Assembly: GCF_014696135.1 (NCBI RefSeq)
Contig: NZ_JACJPP010000003.1
Location: 1-64,000 of the forward strand
Length of the DNA stretch: 64,000 nt
Reading direction: 5' to 3'
Source of the DNA: Nodosilinea sp. FACHB-141
GTDB taxonomy: Bacteria > Cyanobacteriota > Cyanobacteriia > Phormidesmidales > Phormidesmidaceae
The notes under the pieces are model-generated. The model had not been told where the DNA came from. It did not search any database and saw only the letters and a program-made list of their open reading frames with translations. Of the stretch, positions 53,847-63,740 are shown one piece after another. Numbering within the stretch: the first letter of the stretch is position 1; every line of letters begins with the position of its first letter. The position numbers and the translations under genes are program-made.

Positions 53847-56800
53847 TCACTCCTCCGCCGGCAGTCCTTCCAGCAGGCCCCCTTCCGCCGGGGCTCCGGC
53901 GGGGGTGTCTATACCCGGCAGCGGTTGCAGCGGGTCGGTTTCGGGAGTCTCTGCCCCCAGCTCGCGCAAAATTGGGGTCGCTGGCTCGGGCTCCTCTAAA
54001 AACACCGCCGACAGCACCGCTTGTAGCGTGGGAGCCATGGCAATACGGTTTTTGTAGACCAAAATCACCCGAGCCAAGGTGGGCAGTTGATTCTGCTCAG
54101 CCACGAGATACAAGGGCTCTACGTAGATCAGAGACTGTTCAATGGGAATCACCAGCAAATTGCCCTGCTGGGCCTGGGACCCCTGGGTGTCCCAGAGAGA
54201 GATGCGCTGGGAAATCTCGGGGTCTTGGTTGATGCGGGCCTCGATCTGCTCAGGGCCAAACACCAGATCCTGCTTGGGAAAGCGGTAGAGCAGCCGCAGC
54301 CCGTAGCGATCGCCGTCCGACCTTGCCGCTAGCCAGGCAATTAAATTGTTGCGCTGATCGGGAGTAAACAACCGCAGCAGCACAAACTCCTCGGTGTCTT
54401 CCTGGGGCAGCTTCATAATCAGGTAGTAGGGATCAACCTGCTGGGCCTCGTTCGCATAGATTTCATTAGGCGCGCGCCACTGGTCTTCCCGGTTATAAAA
54501 CACTTGGGGATCGGTCATGTGGTAGGTCATGAGCGAATTGGCTTGTACCGAGAAGAGATCCTGCGGGTAGCGAATGTGGGCGCGCAGGCTATCGGGCATG
54601 GCCTCTAGCGGCTCAAACATGGCAGGCAGCAGCCGATCCCAGGTCTGAATAATGGGGTCGTTGGGATCCGTGACAAAAAAGCTAATTGCCCCGTTGTAGG
54701 CGTCGACCACCACCTTGACCGAGTTGCGAATGTAGTTGAAATCGTTGTCGCTAGGGTCAGAGTAGGGGTACCGACCGCTGACGGTGTAGGCATCGATCAC
54801 CCAATAAAGGTAGCCTTCGGTGTCTTGGGAATCGTAGTTTTCGACGGTGAGGTTCGGGTCGCGATCGCGAAAACCCTCAAAGCTGACCGTGCTGGGGGGA
54901 CGGCTGCCGTGAGCTACGCCAGTACCCCATTGCCGCGAGGCGTTGCCAATGTCAGCGACCACTAGGTAGGGATCGGTGTCAAAGCGCAGAAAAGGCGCGA
55001 TCGCCCGAACGCGATCGGCAATGTTGCGGCGAAACAGCAGTCGCGTATCGGCGGTAAAGTCTTCAGTAAACAGCATGCGCCAGTCGAGCAGGTAGCGAGC
55101 AAACAACAGCCGTCGCCAAATGCTGTCCAGGTTAATGCCGCCCCGGCCCAGGTAGGAGGTATAGACATTCTCGTTGCCGCTGGGGTAGTCAAGCTCCAGC
55201 AGTTGGGTGTTGGTCATGACGTAGGTGTCGGTGAGCTCCCCAAAATACAGGCGCGGCTCACCGATGGGAATGCTTTGACGCACCTGGTCGCTGCTGGGCA
55301 GGTTGTTGATGCCGCTAACAAAGTAGGTGGGTAGCCCATCGGGGCCAGCGGTATTCACCGGGCTCATGGTGAAGCCGTAGCCGTGGGTATAGACCAGGTG
55401 CTCGTTCACCCAAGTTTTAGCAATCTCGGGCACCCGCTCATAGTTGAGTTCCCGCGCTGAGATCATTACCTGACGGCGCTCTGAGCGGCGCTCCTGGTTC
55501 AAAATATTGTAGCGATCGAAGTCGGCATCTTTAAACTCGTAGTACAGGCGGATTTGCTGAAGCTGACGGTTGCTGTCGAGCAGCGGCCGTGGGTCCCACA
55601 GACGAATGTTTTCGAGGGTGAGATCGTTTTGCTGGATGTCTTCGACGTTTAGATCACCGCTAGAGTCAAAGGGTTCTGACTCAATGGCCTCTAGATCAAA
55701 GGCGGTGCGGGTGAGGGCGATGGAGTTGGTAATGTAGGGGCGCTCACGCTGAAGTTCGTTAGGCTGCACCACTAGCCTTTGCACCACAGCAGGCGCTATC
55801 ACTAGACCCAACAGGGTTAATGCCAAATAGCCACAGATTCCTTTGATCAGTAAACTGGTGCGCCCCATCCCTGCCCACCACCCCAAGGGCGCTTTGCCGG
55901 CACCCGTGGGAGAAGTTCTGCGCATGGGGTTGATATAGGTTGGGGCCCACAGCAGCCCTCGGCTTAAAAAGACCAGCCCCATCCCCAGAGCGAATATCGA
56001 CAGCAGCCAGTTCGCGGGCAGCACCACATTGACGTGGGTGTAGCCAGCGCCATACACCACGCCTTCACTCGCATAAAGCACTTCGTAGCGCGCTAGCCAG
56101 TGACTAAAGCTGGTGGCCAAAAACAGCAGTCCGGCCAGGCTGTAGAGGTGCTGCTGCTGGGCGACTGAAAAACCATAGAAGCGCCCTTGACTGAGGGTTT
56201 GGCCTCTGAGCAAGTAGACCAGATACACGCTGACCAGGGTGAAAAACAGTCCGCCAATCACCCAAAACTCCAGCAGGCGCAGCACCGGCAGCCGAAAGAT
56301 GTAAAAGGCAATGTCTCGGTCAAAGATCGGCTCTGTCTGACCATAGGGTACGGGGTCGAGGGAAAGCAGCAAGGCTGGCCACTGCTTGGCTAAAATCAGC
56401 CCGTAGCCGAGGCTCATCAGCATTGCCGCCAGTCGCCCCAGCTGTCGCGGATATAGCAAAAAGGCCACGGTGCTAATGCCTAGGGCGATCAGCATCCAGG
56501 GCTGAGTGATAAAAATTTGCCCAACGACCTTAAATAGCTGGAGCTTGGGCCATAGGGCGAGGGGTGTAGCGGAGTCGTAGAGGGTGGTGGTCTGCTGCCA
56601 AAAATCGCCGGCAATTTGCCCCTGGTAAATTAGCTGCAAGCCCAGCAAAAAGCTCAGGGTGACCCCCAGCAACAGCAGCCCGCTGAGGCCTAAACTGCTG
56701 GCCTGATCGCGGCGATCGCTAGGCTTCTCCATCGGCTGGGCGCGATCGGCCAGGGCCAGGTTGCCCCAGGTAAAGCCCAAGGTGCACAAAATAGGAATAA

Positions 56801-56978
56801 TGCCGAGCAGCAGCTGTGACTTAAGCCGCAGCCAAAACACCTCTAGGTAGTTGACTTCCCCAAACCAAAGCTGCTCAGCTTGAAGATTAATAATCGCATC
56901 GAAAAAGATCAGAGTTAGCAGCCCTAGACCCAGCCACCCCCATCGGGGCAGACTTTTTGCAAATGCCTTAGTGATCAT
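53847..56978 (-). CDS. UPF0182 family membrane protein
   Basis: A 1043-residue protein in the length range of UPF0182. The N-terminal 390 residues have about seven membrane helices, followed by a large non-cytoplasmic region rich in Tyr/Asp (about 400-990) with INNLPSSDQVRQSIPIGEPR and YTHGYGFTMSPVN, both family-typical. A Pro/Glu-rich tail ends it. Function is not established. It lies 66 bp from the DUF4079 gene in the same direction, so co-transcription is plausible. Confidence 0.9.
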   Translation of the reverse strand: MITKAFAKSLPRWGWLGLGLLTLIFFDAIINLQAEQLWFGEVNYLEVFWLRLKSQLLLGIIPILCTLGFTWGNLALADRAQPMEKPSDRRDQASSLGLSGLLLLGVTLSFLLGLQLIYQGQIAGDFWQQTTTLYDSATPLALWPKLQLFKVVGQIFITQPWMLIALGISTVAFLLYPRQLGRLAAMLMSLGYGLILAKQWPALLLSLDPVPYGQTEPIFDRDIAFYIFRLPVLRLLEFWVIGGLFFTLVSVYLVYLLRGQTLSQGRFYGFSVAQQQHLYSLAGLLFLATSFSHWLARYEVLYASEGVVYGAGYTHVNVVLPANWLLSIFALGMGLVFLSRGLLWAPTYINPMRRTSPTGAGKAPLGWWAGMGRTSLLIKGICGYLALTLLGLVIAPAVVQRLVVQPNELQRERPYITNSIALTRTAFDLEAIESEPFDSSGDLNVEDIQQNDLTLENIRLWDPRPLLDSNRQLQQIRLYYEFKDADFDRYNILNQERRSERRQVMISARELNYERVPEIAKTWVNEHLVYTHGYGFTMSPVNTAGPDGLPTYFVSGINNLPSSDQVRQSIPIGEPRLYFGELTDTYVMTNTQLLELDYPSGNENVYTSYLGRGGINLDSIWRRLLFARYLLDWRMLFTEDFTADTRLLFRRNIADRVRAIAPFLRFDTDPYLVVADIGNASRQWGTGVAHGSRPPSTVSFEGFRDRDPNLTVENYDSQDTEGYLYWVIDAYTVSGRYPYSDPSDNDFNYIRNSVKVVVDAYNGAISFFVTDPNDPIIQTWDRLLPAMFEPLEAMPDSLRAHIRYPQDLFSVQANSLMTYHMTDPQVFYNREDQWRAPNEIYANEAQQVDPYYLIMKLPQEDTEEFVLLRLFTPDQRNNLIAWLAARSDGDRYGLRLLYRFPKQDLVFGPEQIEARINQDPEISQRISLWDTQGSQAQQGNLLVIPIEQSLIYVEPLYLVAEQNQLPTLARVILVYKNRIAMAPTLQAVLSAVFLEEPEPATPILRELGAETPETDPLQPLPGIDTPAGAPAEGGLLEGLPAEE

Positions 56979-57044
56979 GGGCCCTACGGATCGACACCTA
57001 CCCCAGCAGTGCCTAGATTGTAGCGCCGCCGGGCTGAGCCGCTA

Positions 57045-57734
57045 TCAACAGCTCTTGTTCTCAAAGTCACACTGGTAGATAAAAGGCTCTTGCCACTGCA
57101 GCGGAATTTCGAGCAGATCGCGCACGCCGGTAATACCCTGGCTAATGAAGAGCAGCACTGCCACCGTGTTGAGCGCCGCGTGGGTCAGCCGCCAGCTCTT
57201 GGACTTGTAAATCTCGGGCAGGGTGGCGAGGGCGAAGATCATCAGCATGGCCGCTGTCATACCCAAGTAAAAGTGAGACACCGGCCACTCATAACCGCGC
57301 CGAAATACCCCCGGCTGCATACCCACTAGCCAGAGCCCCATGCCGGTCAGGGTCGCAAAGGTACCCCGCCAAACCCGGCTGCTGGAGCGATACAGCAGCA
57401 CCAAAGCCCCCAGGGTGAAGGCGTACATAGCCACCACAAACACCCCTCGAAAGAGGTCCTCAGCCCAGACATTTTCTTGGGAAAGGGTCTTGAAAATGGG
57501 ATGGGCTAAACCCAAAAGCACTAAACTCACCACTGCCCCGGATAGCCATTGCCCAACCCGCACATGCTCTTTGCCCACCACTGGGGAAATAGTGGTTTTG
57601 GCTTTGTCGGCAACGGCCAAACGCCGCTGGCGAGTCTGCACCGCAAAATAGACGGCTACGCCAATCAGCGGCATCACCACCGTAACGGCCAGAAACGGGT
57701 GCAGCAGTCTGAGCAGATCGGGGGCATCCAGCAT
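57045..57734 (-). CDS. DUF4079 membrane protein
   Basis: A 229-residue protein with six or so membrane helices. Conserved His residues (LLHPFLAV, GLAHPIFK, VSHFYLGM, LTHAALNT) resemble cytochrome b561-like heme ligands, and DUF4079 is a cyanobacterial family of this type. Heme binding is inferred from the His pattern only. The C-terminus ends in two cysteines (QCDFENKSC). It precedes UPF0182. Confidence 0.8.
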   Translation of the reverse strand: MLDAPDLLRLLHPFLAVTVVMPLIGVAVYFAVQTRQRRLAVADKAKTTISPVVGKEHVRVGQWLSGAVVSLVLLGLAHPIFKTLSQENVWAEDLFRGVFVVAMYAFTLGALVLLYRSSSRVWRGTFATLTGMGLWLVGMQPGVFRRGYEWPVSHFYLGMTAAMLMIFALATLPEIYKSKSWRLTHAALNTVAVLLFISQGITGVRDLLEIPLQWQEPFIYQCDFENKSC

Positions 57735-57942
57735 GGGGCTTTCTGAAGAGAGGGCGTGGTTAGGCTAAGTTTTTCCTACTTTAGGACACAACTCTCAACC
57801 GGCACCGTGATTCGCCGCACAATCTTGGGTATTGGCAACCGAACGATGGTCAAAGACCGGCTCTGATGGACGATTCTCCGCAGGGGACGCTTTGCGATCG
57901 CCCTCCCCCCACCCGTCTACCCGTGCCATCCTCACAACGCCG

Positions 57943-58710
57943 CTAAGCCCAAAGATTGAAGCGAGATAGGTGCTGCTCTAAGGCTTTAGGAATCTGCTTG
58001 GCAATGTCGGTCTTAGTCTTAAAAGTCAGCCGGTTCTGAGCAGGCAGGTCAAAGGGGTACTGCCCGACAATGTCCGATCGCTCCATTTGGGCCAGCAAAA
58101 TTTGCTCGGCGGGCTTCGCCTGAAGCGCGTAGCCCATCTCCACGCAAACGTGGGGGCTGGGCAGCAGCAGCGTAGTGTTGCCCTCCACGGCTGCGATCGG
58201 GGTGCCATCGGCCACAAACAGCAGCGACTTGCGAATTTTGCGAGTGAGAGCGCTGTTGAGCCGAGCGGGGCCGTCGCTGAGCCGGTGGGACACCTCTAGG
58301 GTGAGGGCAATGCGAGACTTTTTGTTAAAGCTTTCGATCGCATCGGTGAGGGCCTGATGCAGAGCCTCGGCCGACTCGCTGTACTCCTGCTGATAGCAGA
58401 AGTAGATAATCGGCTCCAGGCGGGCCATGACATCTAGCTTAGTGAAGTAGATCTCGTGGCTGATCAGGTCGATGTTAGCGATCCCGTAGCCGCCGCTGCC
58501 CTCAATGTAAAACTCCACAGTTTCGCCATCGAGGTACCGCTGAAACCAGGCCGACTGCTTCACATCGGCACTGTCGTCCAAAAAATCGGCCCGCAGTGCT
58601 GACTTCAGCAGGCTGTTTTTGCTCAGCCGCAGGTCATGGGGCCGCTGCTCTAAATCTCGCACCGGCTCGTAGGCTTCGAGGTACCAGGCTTTGAGGGCAA
58701 TAATGGCCAT
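57943..58710 (-). CDS. Hypothetical protein with TIR-like C-terminal motif
   Basis: This 255-residue cytoplasmic protein is a type frequent in cyanobacteria, though I cannot name its family. The last 70 residues include SPHVCVEMGYAL and ILLAQMERSDIVGQYPFDLP, which resemble the CxExGxA block of TIR-like and nucleotide-handling domains. The N-terminal half (MAIIALKAWYLEAYEPVRDL) is not related to known effectors. There is no partner gene of an immune type nearby. Confidence 0.65.
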   Translation of the reverse strand: MAIIALKAWYLEAYEPVRDLEQRPHDLRLSKNSLLKSALRADFLDDSADVKQSAWFQRYLDGETVEFYIEGSGGYGIANIDLISHEIYFTKLDVMARLEPIIYFCYQQEYSESAEALHQALTDAIESFNKKSRIALTLEVSHRLSDGPARLNSALTRKIRKSLLFVADGTPIAAVEGNTTLLLPSPHVCVEMGYALQAKPAEQILLAQMERSDIVGQYPFDLPAQNRLTFKTKTDIAKQIPKALEQHLSRFNLWA

Positions 58711-59040
58711 AACGAGTCATCCTCTAGGGCGGTGGGCTGGCCTTAAAGGCCGGTCTGCTCGGGCGCGAGTCCGAAATATCGCTTGATTCTAAGGCCAGAT
58801 CGAGATTTGGATGGGAACAAAATCGAAAGAAATGTTGAGCTACACACGACCTAGGGCTCACAACGCCTTAGAGGTCGGGGTTTTGAACCGATATCAGCGC
58901 GTTTTGTCCAAGTTGCTGCTTTAGGCGCTGTGCCTATCGTCATTACATAGTTCAATTGTACTAAATTTTTCACAATAGCGGAGGACTTGGTCTAGGCTAT
59001 TTGGGTCTGCTTCCGTGCTTTGCCCCCAAGGATGCTTGCC
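58711..59040. promoter_or_regulatory. Divergent promoter region
   Basis: A 330-bp spacer between two divergent genes. It is AT-rich near 58930-58980 with possible promoters, but no clear operator, hairpin or small gene was found. Confidence 0.4.
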
Positions 59041-59727
59041 ATGATTGACCTCTATTATTGGACGACCCCCAACGGCCACAAGGTCACCATTTTTCTCGAA
59101 GAAGCTGATGTGGACTACACCCTCAAGCCCATCAATATCGGCAAGGGCGATCAGTTTAATCCTGACTTTCTAGCGATCGCGCCCAACAACCGCATCCCCG
59201 CCATCGTTGATCACGACCCAGCCGACGGTGGTGAGCCCCTGAGCCTGTTTGAGTCGGGAGCAATTTTGCAATATCTAGCCGAAAAAACCGGGCAGTTTTT
59301 GCCGTCGGGGCTGCGCGATCGCGCCAACGTTATGCAGTGGCTGTTTTGGCAAATGGGCGGGCTAGGGCCAATGTTGGGCCAAAACCACCACTTCGGCAGC
59401 TACGCCCCTGAGAAAATCCCCTATGCCATCAACCGCTACGTCAAAGAGACCGAGCGTCTCTACGGCGTTTTAGATCGGCAGCTTGAGGGCAAAGACTTTA
59501 TCGCCGGCGACTACTCCATCGCCGATATGGCCTGCTACCCCTGGATTGTGCCCTACGAAACCCAGCAGCAAAACCTGGAGGATTTCCCCAACCTGAAGCG
59601 CTGGTTTGAGGCGATCAAAGCGCGGCCAGCGGTGGAGCGGGCCTATGCGATCGCCGAGTCAATGCGCGCTGAATCAACCATGAGCGATGAGGCCAAGGCG
59701 ATCCTGTTTGGTCAGGGACGGCGGTAG
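59041..59727 (+). CDS. Glutathione S-transferase, YfcG-like
   Basis: A 228-residue GST with an N-terminal thioredoxin fold (residues 1-85; TTPNGHKVTIFLEE supplies the catalytic Thr/Asn, and FESGAILQYLAEK the glutathione contact) and a helical C-terminal domain (FIAGDYSIADMACYPW). It resembles the nu-class disulfide reductase YfcG/YghU. I prefer ATG 59041 to an ATG seven codons upstream. It is near a TetR gene in convergent orientation and near glutathione-dependent formaldehyde genes. Confidence 0.9.
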   Translation: MIDLYYWTTPNGHKVTIFLEEADVDYTLKPINIGKGDQFNPDFLAIAPNNRIPAIVDHDPADGGEPLSLFESGAILQYLAEKTGQFLPSGLRDRANVMQWLFWQMGGLGPMLGQNHHFGSYAPEKIPYAINRYVKETERLYGVLDRQLEGKDFIAGDYSIADMACYPWIVPYETQQQNLEDFPNLKRWFEAIKARPAVERAYAIAESMRAESTMSDEAKAILFGQGRR

Positions 59728-59821
59728 GAAAGTAAGGAAGATAGGGAGATGAGGGGATGAGGAGAAAAAGTAGCAAAACCTTCCTCATCCTCCTTACCTT
59801 CCTTATCTTCCCTACCTTTTA
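59728..59821. repeat. Purine/pyrimidine palindromic repeat, family C
   Basis: GGAAGATAGGGAGATGAGGGG pairs imperfectly with CCTCATCCTCCTTACC-type sequence to the right, forming a hairpin of about 90 bp that bridges two convergent stop codons. Confidence 0.6.
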
Positions 59822-60430
59822 CTAGGCCAACACCCCATTCAAAAAGATATCCGTCAAACACTCGGCCAAATCTTTCATCGCTTGGGGCGAGGCGGCTTCG
59901 TCGCCGAGGGTGTCTTGGCTAAACCCAGCGACCGTAAACATGCCCAAAAAGACGCGCGCTACCATGCGGGCGTTCATCGGTCGGTAGACGCCGCGATCCA
60001 TCGCAGTTTGGAAGAAAGCTTCGGCAACGTCGATCATTTTGCCGATCACTTCGGTTTGAATTTGCTCCCGCAGCTCGGGGTGAAACTGCGCTTCCATAAA
60101 GCACACCCGCATCAGGGCCGAGTTCTTTTGCAGATTGAGCATGCGCCGCTGCATGACCTGGCCGATCGCCTTATAGCTAGCCATTTCGCTCAGCTCAGTC
60201 AGCAAGTCGGTAAGAATTTCGACCCAGCCCTGGCTGGCCACTGCCACTAGAATCGCTTTCTTATTCTCAAAATGGCGGAACAGAGTGCCCTCGGCCACCC
60301 CGGCGCTCTGGGCCAGTTCGCGGGTAGTCGTGCCCCCATAGCCATGCTTAGCAAACAGCTTTAGAGCCGCTTTTAGAATCTTGGTCTCCGTATCGGTTTC
60401 CGCAGGGGCGGTTTTAAAGAAAGGCACCAT
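59822..60430 (-). CDS. TetR-family transcriptional regulator
   Basis: A 202-residue regulator started at ATG 60430; the frame is open for 28 more codons without a family-like sequence. The TetR helix-turn-helix is ARGTTTRELAQSAGVAEGTLFRHF-like (about residues 30-55, TTTRELAQSAGVAEGTLF). The ligand domain is helical with hydrophobic residues. Ligand and targets are unknown. Confidence 0.9.
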   Translation of the reverse strand: MVPFFKTAPAETDTETKILKAALKLFAKHGYGGTTTRELAQSAGVAEGTLFRHFENKKAILVAVASQGWVEILTDLLTELSEMASYKAIGQVMQRRMLNLQKNSALMRVCFMEAQFHPELREQIQTEVIGKMIDVAEAFFQTAMDRGVYRPMNARMVARVFLGMFTVAGFSQDTLGDEAASPQAMKDLAECLTDIFLNGVLA

Positions 60431-60618
60431 CACAAAAACCCTCAAGAGTAAGCACAGATCGGCTTCTGTGGCCCATTGTGACCCCATTTTTCCGCAGCCC
60501 GGGGTCGGGTTCACATAACCTCATAAAACCTGAGATAACTACTCTTAAGGGTGGTGGTTGATGATTCTAATCAGAGCTACTGATCAACCGAGCTGACTGT
60601 GACAGGTTTTAACGCCTA

Positions 60619-60691
60619 GGGTCTAGGGTTCAAGGTGCCGGATTTAAGGCAGGTCATGCACCTGAGGCCTTAAACCTTGAACCCTAAACCC
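60619..60691. repeat. Intergenic palindromic repeat, family A
   Basis: GGGTCTAGGGTTCAAGG at 60619-60635 and the following GGATTTAAGGC pair with GCCTTAAACCTTGAACCC at 60667-60684 as a long hairpin. It lies between the TetR gene start and the DUF4168 stop. Confidence 0.6.
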
Positions 60692-60724
60692 CCATCAACC
60701 TGTCACGTTTGGCTTCCCAGATTA

Positions 60725-61288
60725 CTAAGCTGCCGGTTCCGCAGCAGCCAGGGTTTGCTTAACGATCTCATCGCTAATCTGCCGCTGGAGGGTGGTATCG
60801 TCGGCGGAGCGCTCCAGAATGCTGTTGAAAGTATCGATCGAGAGACCGTCAGCCTCAATGGCTTTTTCCATATCGCCTTCGGTGCTCTGGCGAATAGCGA
60901 TGATGCGATCTACGGCCGCTTTAAACTTTTTGTCGTCTTTTTTAGAAATTTTGGCTTTCTCAGCAATTTTAGCCATGTCTTCAGAGCTTTCGGCTGCACC
61001 GGTGAGCTGAGTCTCTGCGATTGCATTAAACCGCTCAATGGTTAGACCTTCGTCTTCTACGGCCTTGGCCATCTTCTGCTCGGCCTGGAGACGCAGGGTT
61101 TGCACCTGCTGGTAAACCTTGGCAAAGGTGGCAATGTCGGTGTCGCTAAGGGGCGCACTGGCGTCAATCTCAGGCACTTCTACCCCAGTAGCCTGGGCCA
61201 GCAGCGGGGATGATGAGCTGGCCCAAGCTGCTCCTGGGGTCAGCCATGCCAGCACTATTAGTAGAGCAGCAACACAATATCTCACCAT
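60725..61288 (-). CDS. DUF4168 exported protein
   Basis: A 187-residue protein with a signal peptide (about 1-23, AWAS) and two DUF4168 repeats, each a helical pair of about 50 residues: AKAVEDEGLTIERFNAI and EKAIEADGLSIDTFNSI. A Lys-rich helical linker joins them. It should be periplasmic. Function is unknown; DUF4168 proteins are widespread in cyanobacteria and proteobacteria. Confidence 0.85.
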   Translation of the reverse strand: MVRYCVAALLIVLAWLTPGAAWASSSSPLLAQATGVEVPEIDASAPLSDTDIATFAKVYQQVQTLRLQAEQKMAKAVEDEGLTIERFNAIAETQLTGAAESSEDMAKIAEKAKISKKDDKKFKAAVDRIIAIRQSTEGDMEKAIEADGLSIDTFNSILERSADDTTLQRQISDEIVKQTLAAAEPAA

Positions 61289-61336
61289 AGCGGGGTCTCC
61301 TGATAACGCAAGTCAGCTTGGACAATCTTTCCTAGC

Positions 61337-62188
61337 CTAGCCCTTTGTTAACACATCGGCATGGTGGCGCAGATGGTCAGCCATAAAGGACGCCATAAAA
61401 AAGTAGCTGTGATCGTAGCCCGGCTGCATGCGTAAAACTAGAGGTTGTCCGGCCTCTTTGCAAGCGTCTGCAAAAACGTCGGGCAGCAGCTGGTTTTGCG
61501 CCAAAAAATTATCGGCGGTGCCCTGGTCAATCAAAATGGTGCGATCGCGCTGCGGATGAACCTTCACCAGCTCCGTCGCGTCGTAAGCCTTCCAGCTATT
61601 GGAATCTGCCCCTAGATAGCCCGAGAACGCCTTCTGACCCCAGGGACATTGGGAGGGGGCGGCGATCGGCGCAAAGGCCGAGATCGATTTGAATAGCTCG
61701 GGATTGCGCAAGCCGCACACCAGCGCCCCGTGGCCCCCCATGGAGTGGCCAAAAATGCCCATGCGATCGCGCCGCACCGAAAACTCCTGGGCAATTAGCT
61801 CCGGCAGTTCTTGCACCACATAGCTATACATGGAGTAGTTTTTGCTCCAGGGCGCTTCCGTGGCATCCACGTAGAACCCAGCTCCAACGCCAAAGTCCCA
61901 GGCCTCCGGCTCATCGGGCACCCCTTCACCGCGAGGGCTGGTGTCGGGGGCCACTAACATAATGCCGTGTTCCGCAGCATAGCGCTGAGCTCCGGCCTTG
62001 CTGGTGAAATTGTCTTCGGTGCAGGTTAACCCCGACAGGTAGAACAGCACCGGCACCGGGCCAGTCTGCGCCTGGGGTGGCACAAACACCGCAAATCGCA
62101 TCTCGCAGTTGCAGACATCAGAGGGATGGCTGTAGTAGCTAACTGTGCCATCAAAGCAGGCATGTTGTTTATGGAGAGTAAGGGCCAT
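61337..62188 (-). CDS. fghA: S-formylglutathione hydrolase
   Basis: A 283-residue esterase-D family alpha/beta hydrolase. The nucleophile Ser (about 148) is in GHSMGGHGAL, and the His of the C-terminal MQPGYDHSYFF and an Asp complete the triad. It hydrolyses S-formylglutathione to formate and glutathione, the second step of formaldehyde removal. The adhC gene for the first step is just upstream (135 bp) and on the same strand. Confidence 0.95.
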   Translation of the reverse strand: MALTLHKQHACFDGTVSYYSHPSDVCNCEMRFAVFVPPQAQTGPVPVLFYLSGLTCTEDNFTSKAGAQRYAAEHGIMLVAPDTSPRGEGVPDEPEAWDFGVGAGFYVDATEAPWSKNYSMYSYVVQELPELIAQEFSVRRDRMGIFGHSMGGHGALVCGLRNPELFKSISAFAPIAAPSQCPWGQKAFSGYLGADSNSWKAYDATELVKVHPQRDRTILIDQGTADNFLAQNQLLPDVFADACKEAGQPLVLRMQPGYDHSYFFMASFMADHLRHHADVLTKG

Positions 62189-62208
62189 AGGGGTAGATGG
62201 TAGAGATG

Positions 62209-62313
62209 TTTGTGGGATAGCCTCTCGGCTGTCTATCTGGGACAGGCAGGCTCCCTATTCCACCCGAGAAAAGCAGGTGGTTTCAGGTTTGTGAGATAGC
62301 CGTCTCGGTTGTC
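62209..62313. repeat. Pair of direct repeats between fghA and adhC
   Basis: TTTGTGGGATAGCCTCTCGG at 62209-62228 recurs as TTTGTGAGATAGCCGTCTCGG at 62288-62308, 79 bp away. Each copy contains an AGCC/GGCT pair. Their role is unknown; they may be a pair of regulator binding sites or a local duplication. Confidence 0.4.
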
Positions 62314-62323
62314 AAAAAAGAGC

Positions 62324-63520
<1,197 letters not shown>

Positions 63521-63740
63521 TCATGGGAATCGCCAATTTGGCTAGTTTGGCAAGGGGCTGAAACCGGCTCAGATGAGCTATTGCAACCTCTTAGTCAGCT
63601 TACCGACTTTGCAGCGCTTAGGCTATCTGTCAGCATTCTCAGACATTGCTCGGCACAATGGCCGATGTGAGGCTAGACAATCCCCTACACCCGTTTGCCC
63701 ACGGGCATCTTGAGCTCATTGGACTTTGTTCATCTACGAT

